Origin: Acidimicrobiaceae bacterium
Lineage (GTDB): Bacteria; Actinomycetota; Acidimicrobiia; Acidimicrobiales; RAAP-2
Assembly: GCA_003133075.1 (NCBI GenBank)
Contig: PKZN01000128.1
Span: forward strand, 1 to 8,046
Direction of reading: 5' to 3'
DNA length: 8,046 nt
Shown: piece by piece, positions 1-6,139 of the stretch
How positions within the stretch are numbered: the stretch's first letter is position 1
Layout of the letters: each line of letters starts with the position of its first letter
Position numbers and translations under genes: made by a program
Notes under the pieces: generated by a model
Databases searched by the model: none
What the model was told of the DNA's origin: nothing
What the model saw: only the letters and a program-made list of their open reading frames with translations

Positions 1-893
1 TCGTCGCCGGATTCGCCTCGAGGAACGAAGAGGAGACCGGGTTTGGTGCAGAACTGTCCGACGCCGAGGGTCATCGATCCCGCGATTCCGGCACCGAGTT
101 CCCCAGCGCGTTCCTTCGCGGCGGCCGCGGTGACGACGAGGGGATTCGCCGAACCGAGTTCGCCGAAGAACGGGATGGGAGTCGCGCGCGTGTTCGCCCG
201 GGTCCATAGGGCCCGCCCCGCGGGCACTGAACCGGTGAAACCCACGGCGGCAACGCCCGGTGCGTCGACGAGCGCGACACCGGCGTCGAAGCCGTAGACG
301 AGGGCGAGGAGACCCTCGGGCGCGTCAAAGACGCGCGCGGCACGGGCCAACGCGTCAAAGGTCGCCCGACTGGTCGCGGGATGGGCGGGGTGCGCTTTGA
401 TCAGGACGGGACAGCCGGCGGCGAGGGCGGAGGCGGTATCGCCGCCGGGGACCGAGAAGGCGAAGGGGAAGTTCGAGCTGCCAAAGACCGCGACGGGACC
501 GAGCGGGACACGCAGGCGACGCAGGTCGGGCAGCGGACCCATGGGCGAGTCACCCGCGTGGTCGATCGAGGCGTCGAGGAACGCGCCGTCGAGCACGACG
601 TCGGCGAAGAACCGCAGTTGGAACGCGGTGCGACGGAGCTCACCTTCCAGTCGAACTCGCGAGAGGGCGGTCTCGTCCATCGCCACGTCGACGAGGCGTT
701 GATCGTCTTCTTCTAAGTTGTCGGCCATCGCGCGGAGCAGGCCGGCTCGCCAGGGGAGTGGTCGCGACGCGACCTCGCGCGCGGCGAGAGCCGCTCGTTG
801 GGTCGCGACGTTCACCTCGGCGGGCGTCGTCTCTTCCTCGTCGAGTTCCCGCTCGACGCCCGACGCCGGATTGACGCTGATGACCTGGGTCAC
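1..893 (-). CDS. Aldehyde dehydrogenase, 2,5-dioxovalerate (alpha-ketoglutarate semialdehyde) dehydrogenase type, 3' end cut by window
   Basis: Probable NAD(P)+-dependent oxidation of alpha-ketoglutarate semialdehyde to alpha-ketoglutarate, the last step of oxidative pentose or sugar-acid breakdown, in the cytoplasm. I translated 297 codons from a GTG at 893. Seen in the sequence: GSSNFPFAF with the catalytic-site Asn141, LIKAHPAHPAT with cofactor-binding Lys166, GFTGS at 218-222, FFGELGSANP with the general-base Glu245, and GQFCTKPG with the nucleophile Cys282. The KAHPAHP and FFGELGSANP forms are typical of the KGSADH subfamily rather than of betaine or succinate-semialdehyde dehydrogenases. 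Family members are about 500-530 residues, so roughly 40% is missing beyond position 1; no internal stop is visible. The GTG overlaps the lactonase stop as GTGA and has only a weak ribosome binding site, so translational coupling is likely. The exact aldehyde is inferred from the family and neighbours. Confidence 0.9.
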   Translation of the reverse strand, partial: MTQVISVNPASGVERELDEEETTPAEVNVATQRAALAAREVASRPLPWRAGLLRAMADNLEEDDQRLVDVAMDETALSRVRLEGELRRTAFQLRFFADVVLDGAFLDASIDHAGDSPMGPLPDLRRLRVPLGPVAVFGSSNFPFAFSVPGGDTASALAAGCPVLIKAHPAHPATSRATFDALARAARVFDAPEGLLALVYGFDAGVALVDAPGVAAVGFTGSVPAGRALWTRANTRATPIPFFGELGSANPLVVTAAAAKERAGELGAGIAGSMTLGVGQFCTKPGLLFVPRGESGD

Positions 894-1729
894 GAGGGTG
901 CCCCGACTTGGTAGGGGTAGTAGACCGGCGTACCGGCGTAGGGCACTTTCACCGACACGAGGTTCGTCCCGCAGAGCGACGCGAGGGCCAGACGGTCGAA
1001 GTGCTCGCCGTAAAAGGCGATGTTGGTCGGCGAGAGCACGTACTCACCGGTCCAGTCCTCGAAGAGCAACGTAAGGCCCGTTTCCTTCGTCCAACGCCAG
1101 AGTTGGTTGGGCTGGTAACACGAGATGAGGAGGCCCCCTTCCGCGTCGCTCGCGAGTCCGTCGGGCACACAGCGCTCCATCTCGACCAACGTCTCTAAGG
1201 GACCGCCGGCGAGGGCCATCGCACTCACCGACGGCGCACTGGACTCGATGACGTAGAGCGTGGTGGCGTCCACGCAGAGCCCGTTGGCGAAGGCGATGGG
1301 CCTCGGCGTGATGTTGGTCGTGGTGCCGTCCGGGTCGATGACGAAGAGCTGGCCGGTGGGCTCGTCGAACGAACCCGAATCCGAAACGTAGAGGCGACCG
1401 TCGGGACCGAAGGCGGGGTAGTTGGGGTAGTCGATCGGGTCGCCGAAGGGTTCGGCGACCCCGTGCCCGTCGACGCGCCAGACTCGATGGTTCCCCGGGT
1501 CACAGACGTAGAGAAAGTGCTCCCGGTCGAGCGCCATGCCCAACAGCGCGCCACCTTCGATGGTGGCCATCACCCGCTTGGTGCCGAAGAGCCCGATGCG
1601 ATAGAGCTGACCGGCCTCGCCGCCCGCCCACAGGCAGCGACGTTTGGCGTCCCAGCACAGACCCTCGACGTGGTCGAGACCGCTCGCGATGACGCGGCGA
1701 TCAAAGGACTCGGGTATCGGATTCGTCAT
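890..1729 (-). CDS. SMP-30/gluconolactonase/LRE-family sugar lactonase
   Basis: A 279-residue six-bladed beta-propeller protein expected to hydrolyse a sugar lactone to the aldonic acid in the cytoplasm; no signal peptide is visible. The residues that hold the divalent metal in SMP-30 are present: Glu22 in HVEGLCW, Asn149 in FANGLCVD and Asp190 in VPDGLASD. Asn103 in YPNYPAFGPDG matches the substrate-pocket Asn, but the Arg usually two residues before it (R-x-N) is Tyr101. SPTNIAFY (233-240) is the usual C-terminal PTN-AF motif. The ATG at 1729 directly follows the ATPase stop (TAGATG), with a GGGAG ribosome binding site inside the ATPase end. Its stop overlaps the aldehyde dehydrogenase start. 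The position in a sugar-uptake and oxidation operon supports an aldonolactonase; the particular lactone (xylono-, arabino- or another) cannot be read from the sequence. Confidence 0.88.
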   Translation of the reverse strand: MTNPIPESFDRRVIASGLDHVEGLCWDAKRRCLWAGGEAGQLYRIGLFGTKRVMATIEGGALLGMALDREHFLYVCDPGNHRVWRVDGHGVAEPFGDPIDYPNYPAFGPDGRLYVSDSGSFDEPTGQLFVIDPDGTTTNITPRPIAFANGLCVDATTLYVIESSAPSVSAMALAGGPLETLVEMERCVPDGLASDAEGGLLISCYQPNQLWRWTKETGLTLLFEDWTGEYVLSPTNIAFYGEHFDRLALASLCGTNLVSVKVPYAGTPVYYPYQVGAPS

Positions 1730-2875
1730 CTAGTTCTCCCTCAAAGTCGCGCCAGTCACGGCGTCAAAGAAGTGTGCGTGTTCGGGTGAGATCTGCACCG
1801 ACAAAACGTCGCCCACCGAGACGCTCGAGCGCGGTCCCATCTTCGCCACCAGCGTCGAGACTCGCGCGTCGTCCCGGGTGGCGACCTCGGTGCCGACGGT
1901 CACGTCGAGGTGCGAGAGGTGCACGAGGATCTCCGAGCCGAGTGCTTCGCGGCGTTCGACCCGGGCCTTGATGGTGTTGGTGCTCGACGCGTCGGCGACG
2001 AGTACGTCCTCGGGTCGAACCCCGACCACCACGTCGACGCCGCTCGGCGGCAAGGTGTGCGAGGACGTGTAGTGCCAGGGCAGTTCGACGACCTGGTCGC
2101 CGAAGACCACCTCGACGCGGTCCTCGCCCGAACGCACGCGACAACGAATCAAGTTCATCGGGGGCGAACCCATGAACCCGGCGACGAACTCATTGGCCGG
2201 TCGGTCGTAGAGGTCCTGGGGGGTATCGACCTGTTGGAGTTTCCCGTCGCGCATGACCGCCACGCGGTCACCCATGGTCATCGCCTCGACCTGGTCGTGG
2301 GTGACGTAGACGGTCGCCACGCCCAAGAGGCGTTGGATCCGGGCGATCTCGAGGCGCATCTCCACGCGGAGTTTGGCGTCGAGGTTGGAGAGCGGCTCGT
2401 CCATCAAAAAGGCCCGGGGGCTGCGCACGATGGCCCGACCCATCGCGACGCGCTGACGTTGACCGCCGGAGAGCGCCTTGGGTCGGCGCTCGAGGTAGTC
2501 CTCCAGGTGCAAGATGGCGGCCGCTTCGTCGACCTTGCGCTTGATCTCGCTCTTGGAGTCCCCGCGAATCTTGAGGGCGAAGCCGATGTTCTTCTCCACC
2601 GACATGTTCGGATACAGCGCGTAGTTCTGAAAGACCATCGCGACGTCGCGGTCCTTGGGCAACGTGTTGTTCACGACGACCCCACCGATGCGCAGCGTGC
2701 CCGAGGAGATCTCCTCGAGTCCCGCGAGCATGCGCAGTGCCGTTGTCTTGCCGCAGCCCGAGGGACCCACCAAGACCATGAACTCGCCCTCGTTGACGTG
2801 CAGGGTCAGGCCGTCGACGGCGGGGGGTCCCGCGCCGAAGACCTTGGTCACCCCTTCGAAATCAATCTCAGCCAC
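1730..2875 (-). CDS. ABC sugar transporter ATP-binding protein, MalK/UgpC/MsmK type
   Basis: ATPase subunit (381 residues) that powers sugar import through the two permeases encoded just upstream, on the cytoplasmic face of the membrane. Seen: Walker A GPSGCGKTT (37-45), Q-loop Gln83 in VFQNYALYP, signature LSGGQ (135-139), Walker B FLMDE with catalytic Glu160, D-loop SNLDA and switch His193 in VTHDQVEAMTM. After the nucleotide-binding domain, GSPPMNLI (236-243) and GVRPED (285-290) mark the C-terminal TOBE/OB regulatory domain of the carbohydrate CUT1 family. Length is near the usual 360-380. The start is a GTG preceded by AAAGGAG at nine bases; the 33-base gap from the permease stop holds this site. 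MsmK-type ATPases can serve several transporters, but its place here suggests it is dedicated to this one. I give no gene symbol because the substrate is unproven. Confidence 0.96.
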   Translation of the reverse strand: MAEIDFEGVTKVFGAGPPAVDGLTLHVNEGEFMVLVGPSGCGKTTALRMLAGLEEISSGTLRIGGVVVNNTLPKDRDVAMVFQNYALYPNMSVEKNIGFALKIRGDSKSEIKRKVDEAAAILHLEDYLERRPKALSGGQRQRVAMGRAIVRSPRAFLMDEPLSNLDAKLRVEMRLEIARIQRLLGVATVYVTHDQVEAMTMGDRVAVMRDGKLQQVDTPQDLYDRPANEFVAGFMGSPPMNLIRCRVRSGEDRVEVVFGDQVVELPWHYTSSHTLPPSGVDVVVGVRPEDVLVADASSTNTIKARVERREALGSEILVHLSHLDVTVGTEVATRDDARVSTLVAKMGPRSSVSVGDVLSVQISPEHAHFFDAVTGATLREN

Positions 2876-2884
2876 GGGGTCGTT

Positions 2885-2891
2885 CTCCTTT
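2885..2891 (-). promoter_or_regulatory. Ribosome binding site of the ABC ATPase gene
   Basis: On the minus strand AAAGGAG lies nine bases before the GTG at 2875. It is the strongest Shine-Dalgarno match in the operon and supports the GTG as the start of the ATPase, which has no ATG nearby. Confidence 0.75.
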
Positions 2892-2908
2892 ACGCGGGTA
2901 GCGCTGTC

Positions 2909-3784
2909 TCATCGGTCGATGCCCATCGTGAGACCCTTGACGAGGTAGCGCTGGAAGATCAAATAGACCACCATCGCCGGGACGGCGCTGATGAGCGAGC
3001 CGGCCATCAACTCAGGAATTGACGTCGTGCGACCGGCGGCCAACACCGCGAGTCCGACCGTAATGGGGCGCTCGTTGGTGTTTTGAATGAACAAGAGGCC
3101 TACCAAGAGGTCGTCCCAGATCTGGATGAACTGCAAGACGGTCACGGTGGCGATCGCCGGGATGGCGATTGGCACGACGAGGCGCCACAGCGCGCCGAAG
3201 TACCCCAGCCCGTCGACGATGCCGGCCTCGATGAGTTCATCGGGCACGCCGCGGAAGTACGTCGTGAAGAGGAAGACCGAAAAGGGAGTGCCGAGCGCGG
3301 CGTAGACGAGGATGGCCCCGAGGTACCCACCAGTGAGATGCAACCTGGTGACGTTGACGAACTCCGGCATCAAGATCGCCTGGAGGGGCACCATCATCGC
3401 ACTCACCATGATCAAAAAGACGGCCGTCGATGCGCGAAAGCGCAGTTTGGAGAAGGCGAAGCCCGCGGGCAGTCCGACCACGAGGATCACCAGGATCGAG
3501 GCCGAGCACACGATCGTGGAGCTCAAGATCTCTTGTCCGATAGGGATGACCGAGGTGAGATCTCGCCAACTCAGCCAGGAGAACCCGCCGCCCGAGAGGA
3601 ACTGCTGTTCGGATTTGAGGCTCGTGAAGATCATCACCCAGAAGGGGTAGAGCATCACCGCGGCGATGGCCAACATGACCGCAAAGAGGATCCAACGTCC
3701 GACCTTGCGCCGCGGTGCTCGATCGGGCACCGCGGGCGTGTCGTCGAGCGGTGCGGTGTCGGGGGGAGTGGCGAGGGTGGTCAC
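2909..3784 (-). CDS. ABC sugar transporter inner-membrane permease, MalG/UgpE type
   Basis: Second permease of the importer (291 residues), with six likely membrane segments at about 31-53, 87-112, 120-140, 154-177, 204-228 and 262-283. The coupling-loop EAA motif begins at ELIEAGIVDGLGYFGALW (183-200) and continues into VVPIAIPAIA; this helix contacts the ATPase. LYPFWVMIFTSLK near the first helix and the end KGLTMGIDR are typical of MalG-type CUT1 permeases. The cytoplasmic N-terminus of about 30 residues is rich in Pro and Asp, with Arg/Lys just before helix 1. The GTG start overlaps the previous permease's stop as GTGA. The ribosome binding site is weak (GGA eight bases upstream), so coupling to the first permease is likely and would favour equal amounts of the two partners. 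Confidence 0.95.
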   Translation of the reverse strand: MTTLATPPDTAPLDDTPAVPDRAPRRKVGRWILFAVMLAIAAVMLYPFWVMIFTSLKSEQQFLSGGGFSWLSWRDLTSVIPIGQEILSSTIVCSASILVILVVGLPAGFAFSKLRFRASTAVFLIMVSAMMVPLQAILMPEFVNVTRLHLTGGYLGAILVYAALGTPFSVFLFTTYFRGVPDELIEAGIVDGLGYFGALWRLVVPIAIPAIATVTVLQFIQIWDDLLVGLLFIQNTNERPITVGLAVLAAGRTTSIPELMAGSLISAVPAMVVYLIFQRYLVKGLTMGIDR

Positions 3785-4686
3785 TCGTTCGATCCAATGA
3801 GTCGCAGCTGCACGATGCCGACGATGGCGGTCAAGACGAAGAGGATGAGCCCGTAGAGGGCCGCCGTGCCGAAATCGCCCTGGTTAAAGCCGGTCTGGTA
3901 GATGAGGAACTCCATCGTCGTGGTCGAATAGCCCGGGCCGCCGCCGGTCATGACGAAGATCAGGCTGAAGAGGGCCGAGAAGAGGGCGATGACGGTGACC
4001 ACGAAGGCCAGTTGGATGAAACGGCTGAGGTGGGGGAGGGTGATGGAGCGAAATATCCGCCACCGGCCGGCGCCGTCGATGCGCGCGGCTTCTTCCAGGG
4101 TCGGATCCAACGTGGCGAGTCCCGTGAGAAAGAGGATGGTATTGGTGCCGATCATGGTGAAGATGAAGGTGATGCCGAGCGCGGTGAGCGCCGTTGATTC
4201 ATAGCCCAGCATGTTGGTGTTGGTGTGAGCGAAACCGAAGAAGTGGATGATGGAGTTCAAGGTGCCCTGGTAGGCGAAGAACCGTTCCGCAACGAGACCG
4301 AGCACGACCCAGGAGATCGCCGTGGGGAGGAAGTAGATCGAGCGAAAGATGCGCCACCCCGCCACCCGCTGGTGAAGGAGCACCGCGATCAAGAGGGGCA
4401 GGCCGAGCGCGAAGGGCACGGTTATGAGCAGCTTCGCGTTATTCTCGAGCGCCGTCCAAAGGTCGGTGTTATGGAACGCCTGGGACCAGGTCGACCAGCC
4501 GATCCACGTCGAGGTCAGTCCGTCCCACTGAGTGAAGGAGTAGTAGACGGCCTGTCCGATGGGCACCCCGATGAAGCCGACCACCAACGCGATGGCCGGC
4601 AACGCGAAGGCGAACCCGGCCAACTGGCGTCGCCGACGCAACGTCAGACGTCGCGCGCGCGGGGCATTCGTCGTCATCACGCTCAT
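3781..4686 (-). CDS. ABC sugar transporter inner-membrane permease, MalF/UgpA type
   Basis: First permease of the importer (301 residues from the ATG at 4686). It has a basic N-terminus (RARRLTLRRRR) and six likely membrane segments, the first at about 22-47. The EAA motif EEAARIDGAGRWRIF (198-212) leads into RSITLPHL. MTGGGPGYSTTTMEFLIY (246-263) is a hallmark of MalF/UgpA-type sugar permeases. The frame stays open to a TTG at 4716, but that start has no ribosome binding site, and the codons between (including HEERH) look unlike a permease N-terminus. A second in-frame ATG at 4677 is possible. The ATG at 4686 lacks a strong ribosome binding site of its own; the good GAGGA just upstream is spaced for an out-of-frame ATG at 4703. 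It lies between the hairpin that follows the binding-protein gene and the second permease, which it overlaps by four bases. Confidence 0.94.
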   Translation of the reverse strand: MSVMTTNAPRARRLTLRRRRQLAGFAFALPAIALVVGFIGVPIGQAVYYSFTQWDGLTSTWIGWSTWSQAFHNTDLWTALENNAKLLITVPFALGLPLLIAVLLHQRVAGWRIFRSIYFLPTAISWVVLGLVAERFFAYQGTLNSIIHFFGFAHTNTNMLGYESTALTALGITFIFTMIGTNTILFLTGLATLDPTLEEAARIDGAGRWRIFRSITLPHLSRFIQLAFVVTVIALFSALFSLIFVMTGGGPGYSTTTMEFLIYQTGFNQGDFGTAALYGLILFVLTAIVGIVQLRLIGSNE

Positions 4687-4703
4687 GGTGTGGCGTTCTT
4701 CAT
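4683..4703 (-). other. Six-codon mini-ORF ending on the permease start (possible leader or misread start)
   Basis: On the minus strand, GAGGA (4714-4710) is followed six bases later by an ATG at 4703 that opens the peptide MKNATP and stops at a TGA overlapping the ATG of the MalF-type permease (ATGA). It could be a small coupling cistron, an effect of a one-base sequence error hiding the true permease start, or chance. Confidence 0.25.
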
Positions 4704-4727
4704 GTACGTTCCTCAAATTAAGGGGAC

Positions 4728-4763
4728 GTCCCCACCCGGCTCGAGACCGAGCCGGGTGGGGAC
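4728..4763 (-). promoter_or_regulatory. Perfect 16-bp intercistronic hairpin between binding-protein and permease genes
   Basis: On the plus strand GTCCCCACCCGGCTCG (4728-4743) and its exact reverse complement (4748-4763) flank a four-base loop. Thirteen of sixteen pairs are G-C. In the transcript it begins 13 bases after the binding-protein stop codon and is followed by GTCCCCTTAATTTG, without the run of U expected of an intrinsic terminator. It is therefore more likely a 3'-end stabiliser or partial terminator that lets binding protein exceed the permeases. The E. coli malE-malF gap, which carries REP hairpins, is the known parallel; the role here is inferred. Confidence 0.8.
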
Positions 4764-4775
4764 ACTGTTGACGTT

Positions 4776-6080
4776 CTAGCCCGCGAAGTCTTTCGTGCTT
4801 CGTTGGGCCGCCGGCAACTGTTGCCAGGCCTGCTGCATGTTCTGCAGTGCCGCCTTCGGGGACTCCTGGTTCGCCAGCACCGCGGGCAGTTCCTTATCCG
4901 CCGCGTTACCGACGTTGACCTGGACGTAGTTGTCCATCATCGGGTAGGCCGTCATGTGGTCCTGGGTGACGAAGTTCAACATCTCTTGGTTGACCGGGTT
5001 GGTCGTCTTCAGGCCCGCAATGTCCGGGATGAGTCCGGCCTTGTTGATGATGTTGCCCGCTTGGGTCGTCGTTAAGAAGTCCAAGAACTCGAAGGCCTGG
5101 GTCTTGTGCTTGGAGAACTTCGTGACCGAGAAGCCGTCGCCGGGGTACTCCACGACGCCCTTGATCGGCGTGTTCGAATACGGCGGTACGAAGGCCGCGA
5201 CGTTGGTGCCCATGGCGCCGGTGTACTGCGCGGTGTCCCACGTGCCGTCGACCAGCATCGCCGCCTTGCCCTTTTCGAACTGCTGGATGTTGGTGGTGTT
5301 GGTCAAGACGTCGGAGTTGGTGTAACCGTCCTTTTCGAGTTCCGCCCACTTGGCCAACTGCGCCTCGTTCGTCGAACTCGTCCAGGGCGTCACGCCGTCG
5401 TAGAGGTCCTTCCAAGAAGACAGCGAGTGCGCGCCGATCATCAGGTAGCTCATGTCGTACCACGGGTAGAACTCGGTCGAGATCGCCTGGCCGCCGTTGC
5501 CGTAGACGAGGGGCTCGATGCCCTTGGCCTTCAGCAACTTGGCGTCCGCGAAGAGTTGTGACCAGTCCGTCGGCACGCTCGTGATGCCGGCTTCTTTGAA
5601 GAGTTTCTTGTTATAGAAGCCGATGTAGAACTGCGTCTCTAACGGCATGACCAGGGGACCCTTTGCGGCGTCGAAGTTCGGCGACTCCCACTGGAGCCCA
5701 CCCATCTTCGCCAAGTCCGCCGCGGGGACGTTGCCCTTTAAGTTCACGAGAAAGCTCGAGTACTGCAGGTCGTAGACCCCGGTCCACATGACCGCTAAGT
5801 CCGGACCGTCGCCCGAGATCGCCGAGGACTGTAGCAACTGGAAGTAGTTCGTTCCCGGCTGCGCGACGTCCTTGATCGTGATGTTCGGGTGCAGTTTCTC
5901 AAAGGCCGCGATGAGATTGGTCGTGGCGGTGGCATTGTCCTCGGTGCCGTAGTTTTGCCACAGCGTGAGGGTCACTTTGGAGCTCGCCGACGCCGGCGCG
6001 ACGGCGTAGAAGGTGCCCGCCAACATTAAGGCGGCGGCCAGCACTCCTAAACCTCTGGTTCGTATCCGTTTCAAAGTCAT
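4776..6080 (-). CDS. Secreted ABC transporter sugar-binding protein (family 1 extracellular solute-binding protein)
   Basis: Extracytoplasmic receptor that delivers sugar to the permeases downstream; 434 residues from the ATG at 6080. The N-terminus is a classical signal peptide: MTLKRIRTRG is basic, LGVLAAALMLAGTFYAVA is hydrophobic, and APASA gives a likely signal peptidase I cut after Ala32. The mature start SSKVTLTLWQNYG and the segment GDGPDLAVMW (90-99) are typical of family 1 (MalE/UgpB-like) binding proteins, and the body is rich in Trp and Tyr as in sugar sites. There is no cysteine anywhere, hence no lipobox. The frame extends to a TTG at 6143, but that adds 21 residues ahead of the signal peptide; the ATG has AAGGGG just upstream. 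Gene order, next to the permeases, supports the assignment. The substrate is probably a pentose or related sugar by context, but is not proven. Confidence 0.94.
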   Translation of the reverse strand: MTLKRIRTRGLGVLAAALMLAGTFYAVAPASASSKVTLTLWQNYGTEDNATATTNLIAAFEKLHPNITIKDVAQPGTNYFQLLQSSAISGDGPDLAVMWTGVYDLQYSSFLVNLKGNVPAADLAKMGGLQWESPNFDAAKGPLVMPLETQFYIGFYNKKLFKEAGITSVPTDWSQLFADAKLLKAKGIEPLVYGNGGQAISTEFYPWYDMSYLMIGAHSLSSWKDLYDGVTPWTSSTNEAQLAKWAELEKDGYTNSDVLTNTTNIQQFEKGKAAMLVDGTWDTAQYTGAMGTNVAAFVPPYSNTPIKGVVEYPGDGFSVTKFSKHKTQAFEFLDFLTTTQAGNIINKAGLIPDIAGLKTTNPVNQEMLNFVTQDHMTAYPMMDNYVQVNVGNAADKELPAVLANQESPKAALQNMQQAWQQLPAAQRSTKDFAG

Positions 6081-6081
6081 T

Positions 6082-6089
6082 CTCCCCTT
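6082..6089 (-). promoter_or_regulatory. Ribosome binding site of the binding-protein gene
   Basis: AAGGGGAG on the minus strand ends one base before the ATG at 6080; its AAGG part sits at a usable spacing of five bases. It supports the ATG that begins the signal peptide over the TTG at 6143. Confidence 0.6.
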
Positions 6090-6097
6090 ACTCGCTC

Positions 6098-6116
6098 GGG
6101 GTCCACCGTGAACCCC
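6098..6116 (-). promoter_or_regulatory. Short hairpin or imperfect palindrome ahead of the binding-protein gene
   Basis: On the minus strand GGGGTTCACGGTGGACCCC folds into a stem of seven or eight pairs, one of them G-U, with a loop of three to five bases. It lies in the 59-base gap between the dehydratase stop and the binding-protein start, just before the ribosome binding site. It has no U-tract. It could be an mRNA processing or stability element, an operator, or chance. The rest of the gap contains an 8-base palindrome GAAGCTTC (6126-6133) and no convincing promoter. Confidence 0.35.
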
Positions 6117-6139
6117 AACTCTCGTGAAGCTTCCACTTC

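Noticed and set aside
1910..3022. 370-codon open frame on the plus strand
   Set aside because: It lies antisense to the well-supported ABC ATPase and the end of a permease, is rich in His, Asp, Arg and Gly as expected of a shadow frame in GC-rich DNA, and shows no domain.
3083..3856. 257-codon open frame on the plus strand
   Set aside because: It is antisense to the MalG-type permease; its very charged, low-complexity composition is a mirror of membrane codons and no family is recognisable.
4728..4763. Intrinsic transcription terminator
   Set aside because: The stem is strong but is followed by GTCCCCTTAATTTG rather than a U-run, and the downstream genes belong to the same transporter.
4225..4779. 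184-codon open frame on the plus strand
   Set aside because: It is antisense to the MalF-type permease and runs through the hairpin; no motif or supporting ribosome binding site.
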